A DNA stretch of 43,267 bases from Streptomyces scabichelini (GCF_011045015.1 NZ_JAAKZY010000079.1:1-43267), one strand, 5' to 3'. Shown: positions 31,141 to 39,385, counted from the stretch's first letter. Notes: generated by a model from the letters alone, not told the origin. Numbers and translations: made by a program.

Positions 31141-32018
31141 CAGCTCTCGCCGCATTGCGGAACGCCGCAACCACCACCGACCGCATCCCCCGGCCCAGCC
31201 GGTCCGTCGCCCGGCCGCTGCTGTACGGCGCGCTGGTGCTGTGCGCGCTGCTCACGATGCTGCCGTTCTTCTGGGTGATCAGCGGCTCGCTGCGCAGCCT
31301 CGACGAGATCCGCTCCGACCCCGGCGCCTGGCTCCCGCACGACGTCACCTTCGACAACTTCCTACGGCTGTTCAGAACCGAGGGCTTCGACCATTTCATG
31401 GTCAACAGCCTCGTGGTCGCGGTCATGGTGGTGGCCGGCAACATCGTCGCCGCGTCGGCAGCCGGCTACGCCCTCGCGAAACTCGACTTCGCCGGCAAGC
31501 GGATCGCGTTCGGCGCGGTCATGGCGGCTCTGATGGTGCCGTTCACAGCGGTGTTCGTCACGCAGTTCGTGATCACCGTCAACCTTGGCCTTGCGGACAC
31601 CCTCACCGGCATCGCCCTGCCCGGCGTGGCGATGCCGATGTCGGTCTTCATCATGCGGCAGTACGCGATGTCGATCCCCGACGAACTCCTCGAGGCGGCC
31701 CGGATCGACGGCGCGGGCGAGTTCCGGATCTTCTTCCGGATCTTCCTCCCGCTGGCCGGACCCGCTGTCGCGACGATCACGATCATGTCGTTCCTCGCCT
31801 CGTGGAACAACTTCATCTGGCCGCTCATCGTCGCCCAGAGCATGTCCACCTACACACTGCCGGTCGGCCTCGCGGCCACAAGTCAGGCAGCCGCCAATGT
31901 CACGGACTACGGCCTGATGCTCGCCGGTGCGATCGTCGTGATGCTGCCGGTGCTGCTGCTCTTCCTGTTCCTGCAGCGCTACTTCGTGCAGGGCATCTCC
32001 GGAACGGGAATGCGGTGA
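31137..32018 (+). CDS. ABC sugar transporter permease (MalG type)
   Basis: A 293-residue permease of the MalG/CarbB type. Helices start at PLLYGALVLCALLTMLPFFW; SGSLRSLDEIRSDPGAWLP and TFDNFLRLFRTEGFDHFMVN are typical of this half. The EAA motif LLEAARIDGAGEFRIFFRIF is intact, and the last helix is MLPVLLLFLFLQRYFVQGIS, ending GTGMR. It forms a heterodimer with the preceding permease. Start ATG at 31137 (ATGA overlap), stop overlapping the esterase start (GTGA). Confidence 0.93.
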   Translation: MTALAALRNAATTTDRIPRPSRSVARPLLYGALVLCALLTMLPFFWVISGSLRSLDEIRSDPGAWLPHDVTFDNFLRLFRTEGFDHFMVNSLVVAVMVVAGNIVAASAAGYALAKLDFAGKRIAFGAVMAALMVPFTAVFVTQFVITVNLGLADTLTGIALPGVAMPMSVFIMRQYAMSIPDELLEAARIDGAGEFRIFFRIFLPLAGPAVATITIMSFLASWNNFIWPLIVAQSMSTYTLPVGLAATSQAAANVTDYGLMLAGAIVVMLPVLLLFLFLQRYFVQGISGTGMR

Positions 32019-33433
32019 GCGTGATGAATTCCCTTGACGCGCCGGGCGAGCGAAGCGAGATGGGGATCCCCCCGGCCGAAGGCTGGGGGACGGCCACCGT
32101 GCACGCTCCCGCCGGCACGATCATCGGCCGGCGCAGCGGTCAGGTACGGCGCTTCCTGGGCATCCCCTTCGCCGAACCACCCACCGGGCCACAGCGGTTC
32201 GCCGCGCCCGCCCGACGCGGCAGGTTCACCGAGCCGTACGACGCGTCCCGGCACGGCCCCACCTCCCAGCGCGTGCCGCTGTTCGCCACGACCACCGTGC
32301 CGGAGCCGTCGGTGCCGGGCGACGACGTGCTGAACCTCGGCATCGTCGCCCCGGCCGCGGACGACGACCGCGCGCCCTTCCCGGTCCTGGTGTGGATCCA
32401 CGGCGGCGGCTTCCTCGCGGGGAGCCCGGCCAGTCCCTGGTACGACGGCCGCGCCTTCGCCCGCGACGGCGTCGTCTGCGTCACCGTCGGCTACCGGCTC
32501 GGCGTCGACGGATTCGCCGTACTGGACGACGTCCCCACCAACCTCGGGCTGCGTGATCTGCTGCTCGCCCTCGACTGGGTGCGGGAGAACATCGCCGCCT
32601 TCGGCGGGGACCCGGAACAGGTCACGGTCGCCGGCCAGTCGGCCGGGGGAGCGGCGGTGCTCGCACTGCTCTCGTCGCCCGCCGGCGACGGCCGCTTCCA
32701 GCGGGCGGTCAGCCTGTCCGGCGGCTTCTTCCAAGCGGGCGCGGTACGCGACTTCCTCGGGCGTCTCGGGGACAGGCTCGGTGTTCCGGCGACGCGAGCC
32801 GGATTCGTCGGACGGACCGTGGAAGACGTCCAGCGGGCCGTCCTCGACCTGCGCGATGAAAGAGGCGACGACACGCTCGTGCTGGGCCCGTTCGTCGGCG
32901 ACGACATCCTGCCGGTGCCGGTCGCCCAGGGACTCGCCGTGCACGGGCACGACGTGCCTCTGCTGCTCGGCGCGACAGGGGACGAGTTCGACAGCGGCGC
33001 CACGGAGGGCTCCGCCCGCGCGGCGGGAACCCGCCTCACCGACACCCTGTTCCGCGCCGCCTGCCCGCGCACCGCGGAAGCCCGACGCGCCGCCCGCCCC
33101 GGCACCTGGCTGTACTCCTTCGAATGGCCCTCGCCCGTGCTGGGCGGCGCCGCGCACTGTGCCGACATCCCCTACTTCTTCGACGTACTCGACGCACCAG
33201 GAGTGACCGAGGCCCTCGGCGCCGACCCGCCTCAGCAACTGGCCACTTCGATGCACGCCGATCTGGTCGCGTTCATCCGAGGCGAAGAACCGGCCTGGGC
33301 ACGGGCGACCGGCTCGCTCGGCGATCCGGCGCGCGAGTACGGCCGTATCGGCGCGCCGCTCGTGGCCGACACCACGGGCGTGTTCGACCCCGTCGTACGA
33401 CCGGTATCCCGGGCGGCGGCGGGGACATGCTGA
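32015..33433 (+). CDS. Type-B carboxylesterase
   Basis: A 472-residue cytoplasmic esterase of the type-B carboxylesterase family. The opening GTIIGRRSGQVRRFLGIPFA and EPPTGPQRFAAPARR are standard. The oxyanion hole is HGGGF, the nucleophile is S209 in GQSAGG, the acid is E324 in GDEFD and the base H381 in AHCADIPYFF. It probably removes acyl groups from the imported compound. The GTG at 32015 overlaps the permease stop (GTGA); GTG 32021 or ATG 32024 are alternatives. Residues 12-27 (GERSEMGIPPAEGWGT) are encoded by a hairpin-forming repeat that looks inserted. The chain is slightly shorter than usual esterases. Confidence 0.9.
   Translation: MSVMNSLDAPGERSEMGIPPAEGWGTATVHAPAGTIIGRRSGQVRRFLGIPFAEPPTGPQRFAAPARRGRFTEPYDASRHGPTSQRVPLFATTTVPEPSVPGDDVLNLGIVAPAADDDRAPFPVLVWIHGGGFLAGSPASPWYDGRAFARDGVVCVTVGYRLGVDGFAVLDDVPTNLGLRDLLLALDWVRENIAAFGGDPEQVTVAGQSAGGAAVLALLSSPAGDGRFQRAVSLSGGFFQAGAVRDFLGRLGDRLGVPATRAGFVGRTVEDVQRAVLDLRDERGDDTLVLGPFVGDDILPVPVAQGLAVHGHDVPLLLGATGDEFDSGATEGSARAAGTRLTDTLFRAACPRTAEARRAARPGTWLYSFEWPSPVLGGAAHCADIPYFFDVLDAPGVTEALGADPPQQLATSMHADLVAFIRGEEPAWARATGSLGDPAREYGRIGAPLVADTTGVFDPVVRPVSRAAAGTC
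32044..32090. repeat. Streptomyces-type interspersed hairpin repeat inside the esterase gene
   Basis: GCGAGCGAAGCGAGATGGGG is followed by a hairpin with arms TCCCCC and GGGGGA and inner pairs around GAA. From memory this sequence type recurs in many Streptomyces genomes between genes. Here it lies in frame near the 5' end of the esterase gene. Confidence 0.5.
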
Positions 33434-34572
33434 TGCCGGGGATGAACCAGAGCGCCGTCCGCCGCGTCAACACCTCCGTCATCCTGCGCGCACTGGCGGT
33501 ATCGGCCGAACCGACGACGCTCACCGCGCTCGCCGACCAGGCCCGCCTCTCACGCCGCACCATCGAGCTCATCCTGGACTCGCTCGTCGAGGCGGGCTGG
33601 GTCGCGGAGCTGGAGCGGGTGCCGATCAGCGGCTCGGCGGGGCGCCCCGCGCGACGGTACGAACTGCGCGCCGAACACGCACTGTTGGCGGCCGTGTACA
33701 TCACCACCTCGGACGCGTCCGAGGTGGTCGCCGACGTGCGAGGCCGCATCCTCGGCCGGGCGCAGGGGCCACTGCGCGCCTACCAGGACCCGCAGGCCAC
33801 GCTCGACGACGCGGCGGCGCTGGTCCTTCGGGCGCTCGACGACGCGGGCGGGTCGGCAGACCGGCTGCGCGCAGGGGCGGTCGCGGGCGGCGGCGCGATC
33901 GACGACGAGGGAGTCGTACGGCGGCTGGTGCACACGACGCACTGGGAAGGTGTGCACCTCCCCGAGGAGCTCAAGCGGCGTATCCCGGTGCCGTGGTTCG
34001 CGGACAACGACACCAACCTCGGTGCGCTCGCGGAGCGTTGGCGGGGCGTGGCCGGCGACCACGACAACGTCGTCTGGGCGATCCTCGGCAACCGCACCGG
34101 TCTCGGCATCCTCATACGAGGCGCAGTGCACCGCGGTCTCGACGGCGCTGCGGGCGAGATCGTCGAGGCACGGTCCATACCGACGGCCTCGGTCGAGAAC
34201 CACCCGGTGGCCTGGCTGAGCTCACCCGAACCGGCAGAGCGGGCCGTCGCCCTCGCCCGCTGCGAAGCCGCCAGAGCGGGCGAGGCGTCCGCGCTCGCGG
34301 AGGTCGACGAGTTCGTGGAGAACATCGCGTCGATCCTCACCATCCTGTCGTGGACGGTCGCCCCCTCGCTCATCGTGCTCGGCGGCGGTCTGGAGGACGC
34401 GGCCGATGTGCTGCTGCCCCGGGTGCGTGAGGCGATGCGCGACGCCCGCGCCCCCGCGATAGAGCTGCGCGCCACCGGCCTGGGCCGCGACGCCGCCCTC
34501 GTCGGCGCCGTGAAGCTGGCCCTCGACCGCATGGACACCGAGCTGTTCGGCCCGCTCGTCCCACGCGCGTGA
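33433..34572 (+). CDS. ROK-family transcriptional regulator
   Basis: A 379-residue ROK regulator. An N-terminal winged helix-turn-helix spans residues 1-70 (VRRVNTSVILRALAVSAEPT, TLTALADQARLSRRTIELIL, DSLVEAGWV), then a sugar-kinase-like ROK domain with GAVAGGGAIDDEG, WFADNDTNLGALAERW, a degenerate GNRTGLGILIRGAVHRGLDG, GAAGEIVEA and APSLIVLGGGLEDAADVLLP. The zinc-binding CxCGxxGC cysteines of typical ROK proteins are absent, so metal-dependent sugar sensing may be changed. The ATG at 33433 overlaps the esterase stop (TGATG) with GGCGGGG eight bases ahead; ATG 33427 is an alternative. Probably represses the operon through the palindrome at 28621-28640. Confidence 0.92.
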   Translation: MPGMNQSAVRRVNTSVILRALAVSAEPTTLTALADQARLSRRTIELILDSLVEAGWVAELERVPISGSAGRPARRYELRAEHALLAAVYITTSDASEVVADVRGRILGRAQGPLRAYQDPQATLDDAAALVLRALDDAGGSADRLRAGAVAGGGAIDDEGVVRRLVHTTHWEGVHLPEELKRRIPVPWFADNDTNLGALAERWRGVAGDHDNVVWAILGNRTGLGILIRGAVHRGLDGAAGEIVEARSIPTASVENHPVAWLSSPEPAERAVALARCEAARAGEASALAEVDEFVENIASILTILSWTVAPSLIVLGGGLEDAADVLLPRVREAMRDARAPAIELRATGLGRDAALVGAVKLALDRMDTELFGPLVPRA

Positions 34573-34626
34573 CCGCACCCCCACCCCTCCCCCCAGCACC
34601 CGTGGCACAACACATGGAGTCTCACC

Positions 34627-36180
34627 TTGACCGACACCTCCCGCACCGACGTCCTCATCGTGGGCAGCGGCATCATGGGATCCGTCGTGGCCCGGCAACT
34701 GCGCGCCGGCGATCCGGCGTTGGGCATCACCATGGTGGACGGCGGCAGCGCGATCGGTGAGGCTCCCGGTCTGCACCTGCACGACCTCGACGACCCGGAC
34801 CTCTGGGCGCGCTACAACGAACGGGTCGCCACCGGCATCCAGGGCATGTACACGGGTGCCGAGGTGGTGCGCGGGGTAGCGGACAGCCTCACCGACCTGA
34901 CGCCCGGCATGTTCCACGCTCTGGCCTTCGGCGAGGACGCCGAGGCGATGCCCGCGACGGCGCTCGCGTGGAACGCGGGCGGCATGGGCGTCCACTGGAC
35001 CGCCGCGACCCCGTGGCCCGCCGGGGACGAGGTGTTCGACTTCGGCGACCCCGCAGGCTGGGCGGCGGACCTCGACACCGCGCGCCGGGTGCTCACCGTC
35101 ACGCCCGCCGCGATCGGCCCGACCGAGGTCGGCCGGACCGTAATCGACGTACTGCGCCGACGCTTCGACGGCGTCGGACCGGCCGACCGGCAGCCGCAGC
35201 CGATGCCCATGGCCGTCACCGCGACGGCATCGGGCCCCATGCCACGCACGGCTCCCGGGACGATCTTCCCCACCCTCGCGTCCGGCGGCGACCCGGGCTT
35301 CACCCTGGTGACCGGCACGCTCGCGACATCACTCGTCGTCTCGGAGGGCCGCGTCGCCGGCGCCCGGCTGCGCCGCGTCGCCGACGGCTTCGAGTCGGAA
35401 CTCCTCGCGGACGCCGTGGTGGTGTGCGCCGACGCGTTGCGCACCCCGCAACTGCTGTTCGCCTCGGGCATCCGGCCCCACGCGCTGGGCCGCCACCTCA
35501 ACGAGCACGCGTTCATCACCGCCCGGGTCCTGCTCGACCTGGACCGGTTCGGCATCGACCTCGACGCCCTGCCCCTGCCGCGACCCGGCGAGTTCAGCAC
35601 GGACTCGCTGTGGCTGCCGCAGAACGGAACGGCGCAGCCGTTCCACGGCCAGATCATGAACCGCACATACGTCGACGAGGACGGCCGCCCCCTCGCGCAC
35701 TCCGTGGGCCTGTCGCTGTACGCCCCCGTCGAGTCCCGCCCCGAGAACCGGCTCGTGTTCTCCGAGACCGAGACCGACCTCGCCGGGATGCCGCGGATCA
35801 CCGTCGAGTTCGGCTACTCCGACGCCGACCGCGCGCTGATCGGGCGGGCACTCGACGAAGTCCGGTCGATGGCCGAGGAGTTCGGCCCGTTCGATCCCGC
35901 GACCGAACGGGCACTGCTCCCGCCCGGATCGTCACTGCACCTGACCGGCACCGTCCGGGGCGGCGTCGCCGACGACGGCACCAGCGTGTGCGACCCGGAC
36001 GGCCGGGTGTGGGGCTACGACAACCTGTACCTCGCCGGCAACGGGGTGATCCCCACCGCGATGGCCGCCAACGTCACCCTGACCGGCGCGGTGACCGCCG
36101 TACGGGCCGCCCGCGCCGTCATCCAGCAGAACGCGGCACTCGCCGCACACCGACTCGCCGCACACACACCGAGCTACTGA
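34627..36180 (+). CDS. GMC flavoenzyme, pyranose-oxidase/C-glycoside-3-oxidase-like
   Basis: A 517-residue FAD-dependent oxidoreductase without signal peptide. The dinucleotide motif VLIVGSGIMGSVVARQL is at residues 9-25. GGMGVHWTAATPW holds H123 at the place where pyranose 2-oxidase links FAD covalently. The C-terminal active site has H438 in SSLHLTGT and N482 in GNGVIPTAMAANVTLT, the His/Asn pair of pyranose oxidases. Bacterial members oxidise free sugars at C2 or the sugar of glycosides at C3, passing electrons to O2 or another acceptor. TTG at 34627 has GGAG eight bases ahead. The import system and TIM-barrel gene around it suggest a glycoside substrate. A choline-dehydrogenase role is less likely. 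Confidence 0.88.
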   Translation: MTDTSRTDVLIVGSGIMGSVVARQLRAGDPALGITMVDGGSAIGEAPGLHLHDLDDPDLWARYNERVATGIQGMYTGAEVVRGVADSLTDLTPGMFHALAFGEDAEAMPATALAWNAGGMGVHWTAATPWPAGDEVFDFGDPAGWAADLDTARRVLTVTPAAIGPTEVGRTVIDVLRRRFDGVGPADRQPQPMPMAVTATASGPMPRTAPGTIFPTLASGGDPGFTLVTGTLATSLVVSEGRVAGARLRRVADGFESELLADAVVVCADALRTPQLLFASGIRPHALGRHLNEHAFITARVLLDLDRFGIDLDALPLPRPGEFSTDSLWLPQNGTAQPFHGQIMNRTYVDEDGRPLAHSVGLSLYAPVESRPENRLVFSETETDLAGMPRITVEFGYSDADRALIGRALDEVRSMAEEFGPFDPATERALLPPGSSLHLTGTVRGGVADDGTSVCDPDGRVWGYDNLYLAGNGVIPTAMAANVTLTGAVTAVRAARAVIQQNAALAAHRLAAHTPSY

Positions 36181-36194
36181 GAGGAAGCCCGACC

Positions 36195-36806
36195 GTGATC
36201 GACATCGCGAAGGAATACCGCGTGGCACTGCCGGCGTGGATCGACGACGAGCTGGCCGACGTGCCCGCCGCCGTCCCCGGCCGCGACGACCGGATGCGCC
36301 TGGTGCACCGGCTCGCGGACCGCAACTGGCGTGAGGGCAACGGCGGTCCGTTCGCAGCCCTCGTCGCCGAGCGGGACACCGGCCGGATCGTCTCGGTCGG
36401 CGTGAACGTCGTCCTCGCCTCCGGCGTCTCCAGCGCACACGCCGAGGTCGTCGCCCTCGGCCTCGCCCAGACGGCGACCGGCGGCTGGGACCTCGGCGGC
36501 GACGGCCTGCCGGCGCACGAGCTGGTCGTGAACTGGCGCCCGTGCATCCAGTGTTACGGCGCGGCGATGTGGTCAGGCGTACGCGGCCTCGTGGTCGCCG
36601 GAGAGGGACCGGAACTGGAGGAGATCACCACGTTCGACGAAGGCCCGCTCGGCGCGGACTGGGCCGAACAGTTCGAGGCGCGCGGCATCGCGGTCGTACG
36701 GGACGTGCTCCGGGACGAGGCGCTGGCCGTGTTCCGCGGCTATCGAAAGGCTGTCGACGCCGCCGACGGCCTCGTCGTCTACAACGCCCGCGGAGGTGCC
36801 GCATGA
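36195..36806 (+). CDS. CDA-fold nucleoside/base deaminase
   Basis: A 203-residue zinc deaminase of the cytidine-deaminase superfamily, nearest to guanine/tRNA-adenosine-type deaminases. Zinc and proton-shuttle residues are H82 and E84 in SSAHAEVVALGLAQ and C117, C120 in RPCIQCYGAAMWSGV. The stretch GNGGPFAALVAERDTGRIVS is the usual substrate-pocket strand. The C-terminal 60 residues (ITTFDEGPLGADWAEQFEAR onward) are longer than in minimal members. It should remove an amino group from a purine, pyrimidine or related ring. GTG at 36195 follows AGAGGAAG; the stop overlaps the next start by four bases (ATGA). Its presence in a sugar-import operon is unusual. Confidence 0.9.
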   Translation: MIDIAKEYRVALPAWIDDELADVPAAVPGRDDRMRLVHRLADRNWREGNGGPFAALVAERDTGRIVSVGVNVVLASGVSSAHAEVVALGLAQTATGGWDLGGDGLPAHELVVNWRPCIQCYGAAMWSGVRGLVVAGEGPELEEITTFDEGPLGADWAEQFEARGIAVVRDVLRDEALAVFRGYRKAVDAADGLVVYNARGGAA

Positions 36807-37750
36807 CACCGCCGCAAGACACCACCGAACCGCGGTTCGCGACCGACGTCATCACCTTCTACCACCCCGATTTCTGGGGCCTCGAAACCGCGGACGCCGT
36901 GCGCGACCGGGCCCTCGCCGACCCCGAGCGCTTCTGGGAGCGGGTGATGGACGCGCTGGCCGAAGCCGGGGTCACCGGCATCGAGTTGACCTTCGCACCC
37001 GGCGACATCGACTCGGCCTTGCGGGCCTTCGGCGACGCACCGTCGTTCCGCCGTGCACTAGAGGCCCGAGGCCTGTGCGTCGTGAGCGCCTTCGTCGCCG
37101 GAAGCGACAGCCCCGACTGGCGACACGGCGACAACCTGCCCGCGATCGTCGCCGACGCCGAGCGCCGCGCGGCCTTCCTCGCCGACGTGGGGGCGGACGT
37201 ACTCGTCGCCGGACTGCCCATGCGTACGACGTTCGGGACGCGCCCGCCCTTCTTCGTCGACGCCGCCTACATGACCAGGATGGCCGACATCGCCCACGTG
37301 GTCGGCGAGGCCGTCGCGCGGCAGGGCGTGAAGCTCGCCTTCCACACGGAGTCCAACAGCACCCTCTGGTACGAGCGGGACATCGACCTGTTCATGGCGC
37401 TGACCGACCCGCGCTATGTGTGGCTGTGCCCCGACTCCTGCCACATCGCCCTCGGCGGAGGCGACCCCGTCGCCGTCGCGCGCCGCCACTCCCAGCGCAT
37501 CGCCCTGGCGCACTGGAAGGACGCGGTGAAACCGATCGACACCGAACTCACCATCGACGAAACGGTCTTCGCCCAGCAGCAGCCCTACATGACCGAGCTG
37601 GGCACGGGCATCGTGGACTGGAAGGGATGGGCCGACGCGATGTCACGCACTCCCGGCGCCGGCACGATACTCATCGAACTGGACGAGGCGGCCGACCCCG
37701 TCGCCGCGCTCAGGGCGGGGACGGCCGTCGCGAAGAAGGCTCAGACGTGA
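36803..37750 (+). CDS. Xylose-isomerase-like TIM barrel (IolE/CarB-like)
   Basis: A 315-residue sugar phosphate isomerase/epimerase-family protein. Metal ligands can be traced: Glu in VTGIELTF, LAFHTESNSTLWYERDIDLF (His/Glu), the Asp and His in WLCPDSCHIALGGGDP, IALAHWKDAVK, and the late Glu in ILIELDEA. The pattern TDPRYVWLCPDSCH...GGDP resembles inosose dehydratase IolE; related proteins cleave or isomerise 3-keto-glycosides. It probably acts on the product of the GMC oxidase. ATG at 36803 overlaps the deaminase stop (ATGA). Last gene of the operon; its end overlaps the convergent dehydrogenase gene by ten bases. Confidence 0.88.
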   Translation: MTPPQDTTEPRFATDVITFYHPDFWGLETADAVRDRALADPERFWERVMDALAEAGVTGIELTFAPGDIDSALRAFGDAPSFRRALEARGLCVVSAFVAGSDSPDWRHGDNLPAIVADAERRAAFLADVGADVLVAGLPMRTTFGTRPPFFVDAAYMTRMADIAHVVGEAVARQGVKLAFHTESNSTLWYERDIDLFMALTDPRYVWLCPDSCHIALGGGDPVAVARRHSQRIALAHWKDAVKPIDTELTIDETVFAQQQPYMTELGTGIVDWKGWADAMSRTPGAGTILIELDEAADPVAALRAGTAVAKKAQT

Positions 37751-38796
37751 TCGACTTCGTCGTACGGCGCGAGCCTGCTCTCGGCGAGGTTCGTCGCTTC
37801 GTGCAGTGCAGTGGTGCCGTTCCTGCGGGCCGCGTCGAGCAGGAGGCCCACGGTGTTGCCGATGTCCTGCACCCGTCGCTCGGCGGCTTCGTGGGTGAGA
37901 CGGTCGGCTCCGATGCTGAGTGTGTAGACCACGCCGCCCGCGCCGGCGACGAAGTCGGGGACCCAGACGATGCCCCGCTGCGCGAGCAGGCCGGCCATCG
38001 AGTCGTCGGTGAGCTGGTTGTTGGCGGGGCCCACCACGAGCCGTACGTCGAGTTCGGGAACTGTTTCCGCGTTGAGCACTCCGCCGACGGCGGCGGGCAC
38101 CAGGACGTCCGCAGGCGTGGCGAGCGCCTTGTCGGCCTCGATCCAGCCGAGCCCCGACCGCAGGGCGGCGTCCCGCTTCGTCTCGTCCACGTCGGAGACC
38201 AGCACACGAGCGCCGTCCGCCGCCAGTCCGGTCGCGATGCGGCTGCCGACGGAGCCGAAGCCGCTGACCACGACGGTGCGCCCGGTGAGCGAGGCAGTCC
38301 CGAACACGTGCTCCGCGCCCGAGCGCAGGGCGGCGAGCACGCCGGTGGCCGTCGGGACGCCGGAGTTTCCGGTGCCGCCCTGCTCCTCCGGCAGGCAGTA
38401 CACGTACGGGGAGGAACGACGCAGTGCGACCATGTCGTCGGGGCTGGTGCCCACGTCAGGGCCCGCGCGGTACGAGCCCTCGAAAGAGGCGATGAACTCT
38501 CCCATGTCGGCCAATGCCGCTCGGCGCAGCGCCGGAGTGAGTTCGACGTGCGGGTCGAGAGCGATCACGCTTTTGCCGCCGCCGAAGTCGAGGCCGGACA
38601 CGGCGCACTTGTAGGTCATCGCCTCGGACAGCCGTAGCGCGTCCGCGAGACCGTCGCGCCAGCTTTCGTAGCGCCGCATCCGGCAACCACCGACGGCCGG
38701 GCCCAGGGCACGGGAATGGACCGCGACGATCAGGGGCAGCCCCGAGCGGGAGCCGCGGCGGATCGCCACCTCGTCGTGTTCGAGTGTCTGCATCAT
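37741..38796 (-). CDS. Glu/Leu/Phe/Val dehydrogenase-family enzyme
   Basis: A 351-residue NAD-dependent amino-acid dehydrogenase for branched-chain or aromatic amino acids (oxidative deamination to the 2-oxo acid). The substrate domain has LPLIVAVHSRALGPAVGGCR, MTYKCAVSGLDFGGGKSVIA with both active-site lysines, and RAGPDVGTSPDDM. The NAD domain has GRTVVVSGFGSVGSRIATGL and LVSDVDETKRDA. It is close in layout to Streptomyces valine dehydrogenase but the sequence differs, so the preferred amino acid is open. ATG at 38796 has no ribosome site; TAGCGT is seven bases ahead. Divergent from an Lrp regulator that probably controls it. Confidence 0.9.
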   Translation of the reverse strand: MMQTLEHDEVAIRRGSRSGLPLIVAVHSRALGPAVGGCRMRRYESWRDGLADALRLSEAMTYKCAVSGLDFGGGKSVIALDPHVELTPALRRAALADMGEFIASFEGSYRAGPDVGTSPDDMVALRRSSPYVYCLPEEQGGTGNSGVPTATGVLAALRSGAEHVFGTASLTGRTVVVSGFGSVGSRIATGLAADGARVLVSDVDETKRDAALRSGLGWIEADKALATPADVLVPAAVGGVLNAETVPELDVRLVVGPANNQLTDDSMAGLLAQRGIVWVPDFVAGAGGVVYTLSIGADRLTHEAAERRVQDIGNTVGLLLDAARRNGTTALHEATNLAESRLAPYDEVDHV

Positions 38797-38803
38797 GGCG
38801 CCG

Positions 38804-38809
38804 ACGCTA
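38804..38809 (-). promoter_or_regulatory. -10 element of the dehydrogenase gene, leaderless
   Basis: TAGCGT on the minus strand lies seven bases before the ATG at 38796. The same hexamer and spacing occur in front of lysE. A good -35 is missing. Confidence 0.5.
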
Positions 38810-38834
38810 GGCAGGTGATCCGGTCCACCAGTAT

Positions 38835-38856
38835 CTTCCCGAACTAAATTCGGAAG
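38835..38856. promoter_or_regulatory. Lrp-type operator candidate
   Basis: CTTCCCGAA and TTCGGAAG are inverted arms (one base inserted on the left) around CTAAA, between the dehydrogenase and Lrp genes. The centre is about 50 bases before the dehydrogenase start and 30 before the Lrp start. AT-rich centre and dyad suit Lrp/AsnC proteins. Confidence 0.5.
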
Positions 38857-38875
38857 AGAGCGCCGAGAGGTGATC

Positions 38876-39361
38876 GTGGACGACATTGATACGGGAATCC
38901 TGCGGCATCTGCAGGAGGATGCACGGCAATCCAACCGGGCCATCGCGCAGAAGATGGGTATCGCACCGTCCACCTGTCTGGAGCGCATCCGGCTGCTGCG
39001 GCAGCGCGGCGTGATCCGTGGCTACCACGCGCAGGTCTCACTGCCGGCGCTGAACCGCGGTGTGCAGGCGATGGTGGCGACCCAGGTGCGGCCGCTCAGC
39101 CGGGAGTTGGTGGCGGACTTCGAGCGGTCGGTGTCCCGGCTGCCCGAAGTCCTGTCCGTCTACACCATGGCGGGCAGCGACGACTTCCTCGTCCACGTCA
39201 CGGCACCGGACATCGAGCACCTGCACGCGTTCCTGCTCGACCGGTTCACCAATCGCCGCGAGATTCTCAGCTTCCGCACCTCGATCATTTACCAGCACCT
39301 GACCAATCCGGTACTGGAGCCACTGCCGGGGAGGCAGGGCCAGAGCCTTTCGGCGACGTGA
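38876..39361 (+). CDS. Lrp/AsnC-family regulator
   Basis: A 161-residue Lrp-type regulator. DNA-binding part DDIDTGILRHLQEDARQSNR, AIAQKMGIAPSTCLERIRLL, RQRGVIRGYHAQVSLPAL; effector (RAM) part AMVATQVRPLSRELVADFER, VLSVYTMAGSDDFLVHVTAP, LLDRFTNRREILSFRTSIIY. Such regulators bind amino acids and control adjacent degradation genes. The GTG at 38876 has GAGAGG five bases ahead; an upstream GTG at 38870 overlaps that site. Divergent from the dehydrogenase gene. Confidence 0.92.
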   Translation: MDDIDTGILRHLQEDARQSNRAIAQKMGIAPSTCLERIRLLRQRGVIRGYHAQVSLPALNRGVQAMVATQVRPLSRELVADFERSVSRLPEVLSVYTMAGSDDFLVHVTAPDIEHLHAFLLDRFTNRREILSFRTSIIYQHLTNPVLEPLPGRQGQSLSAT

Positions 39362-39385
39362 TCCGCGGTGAACGATGCCTGACCC

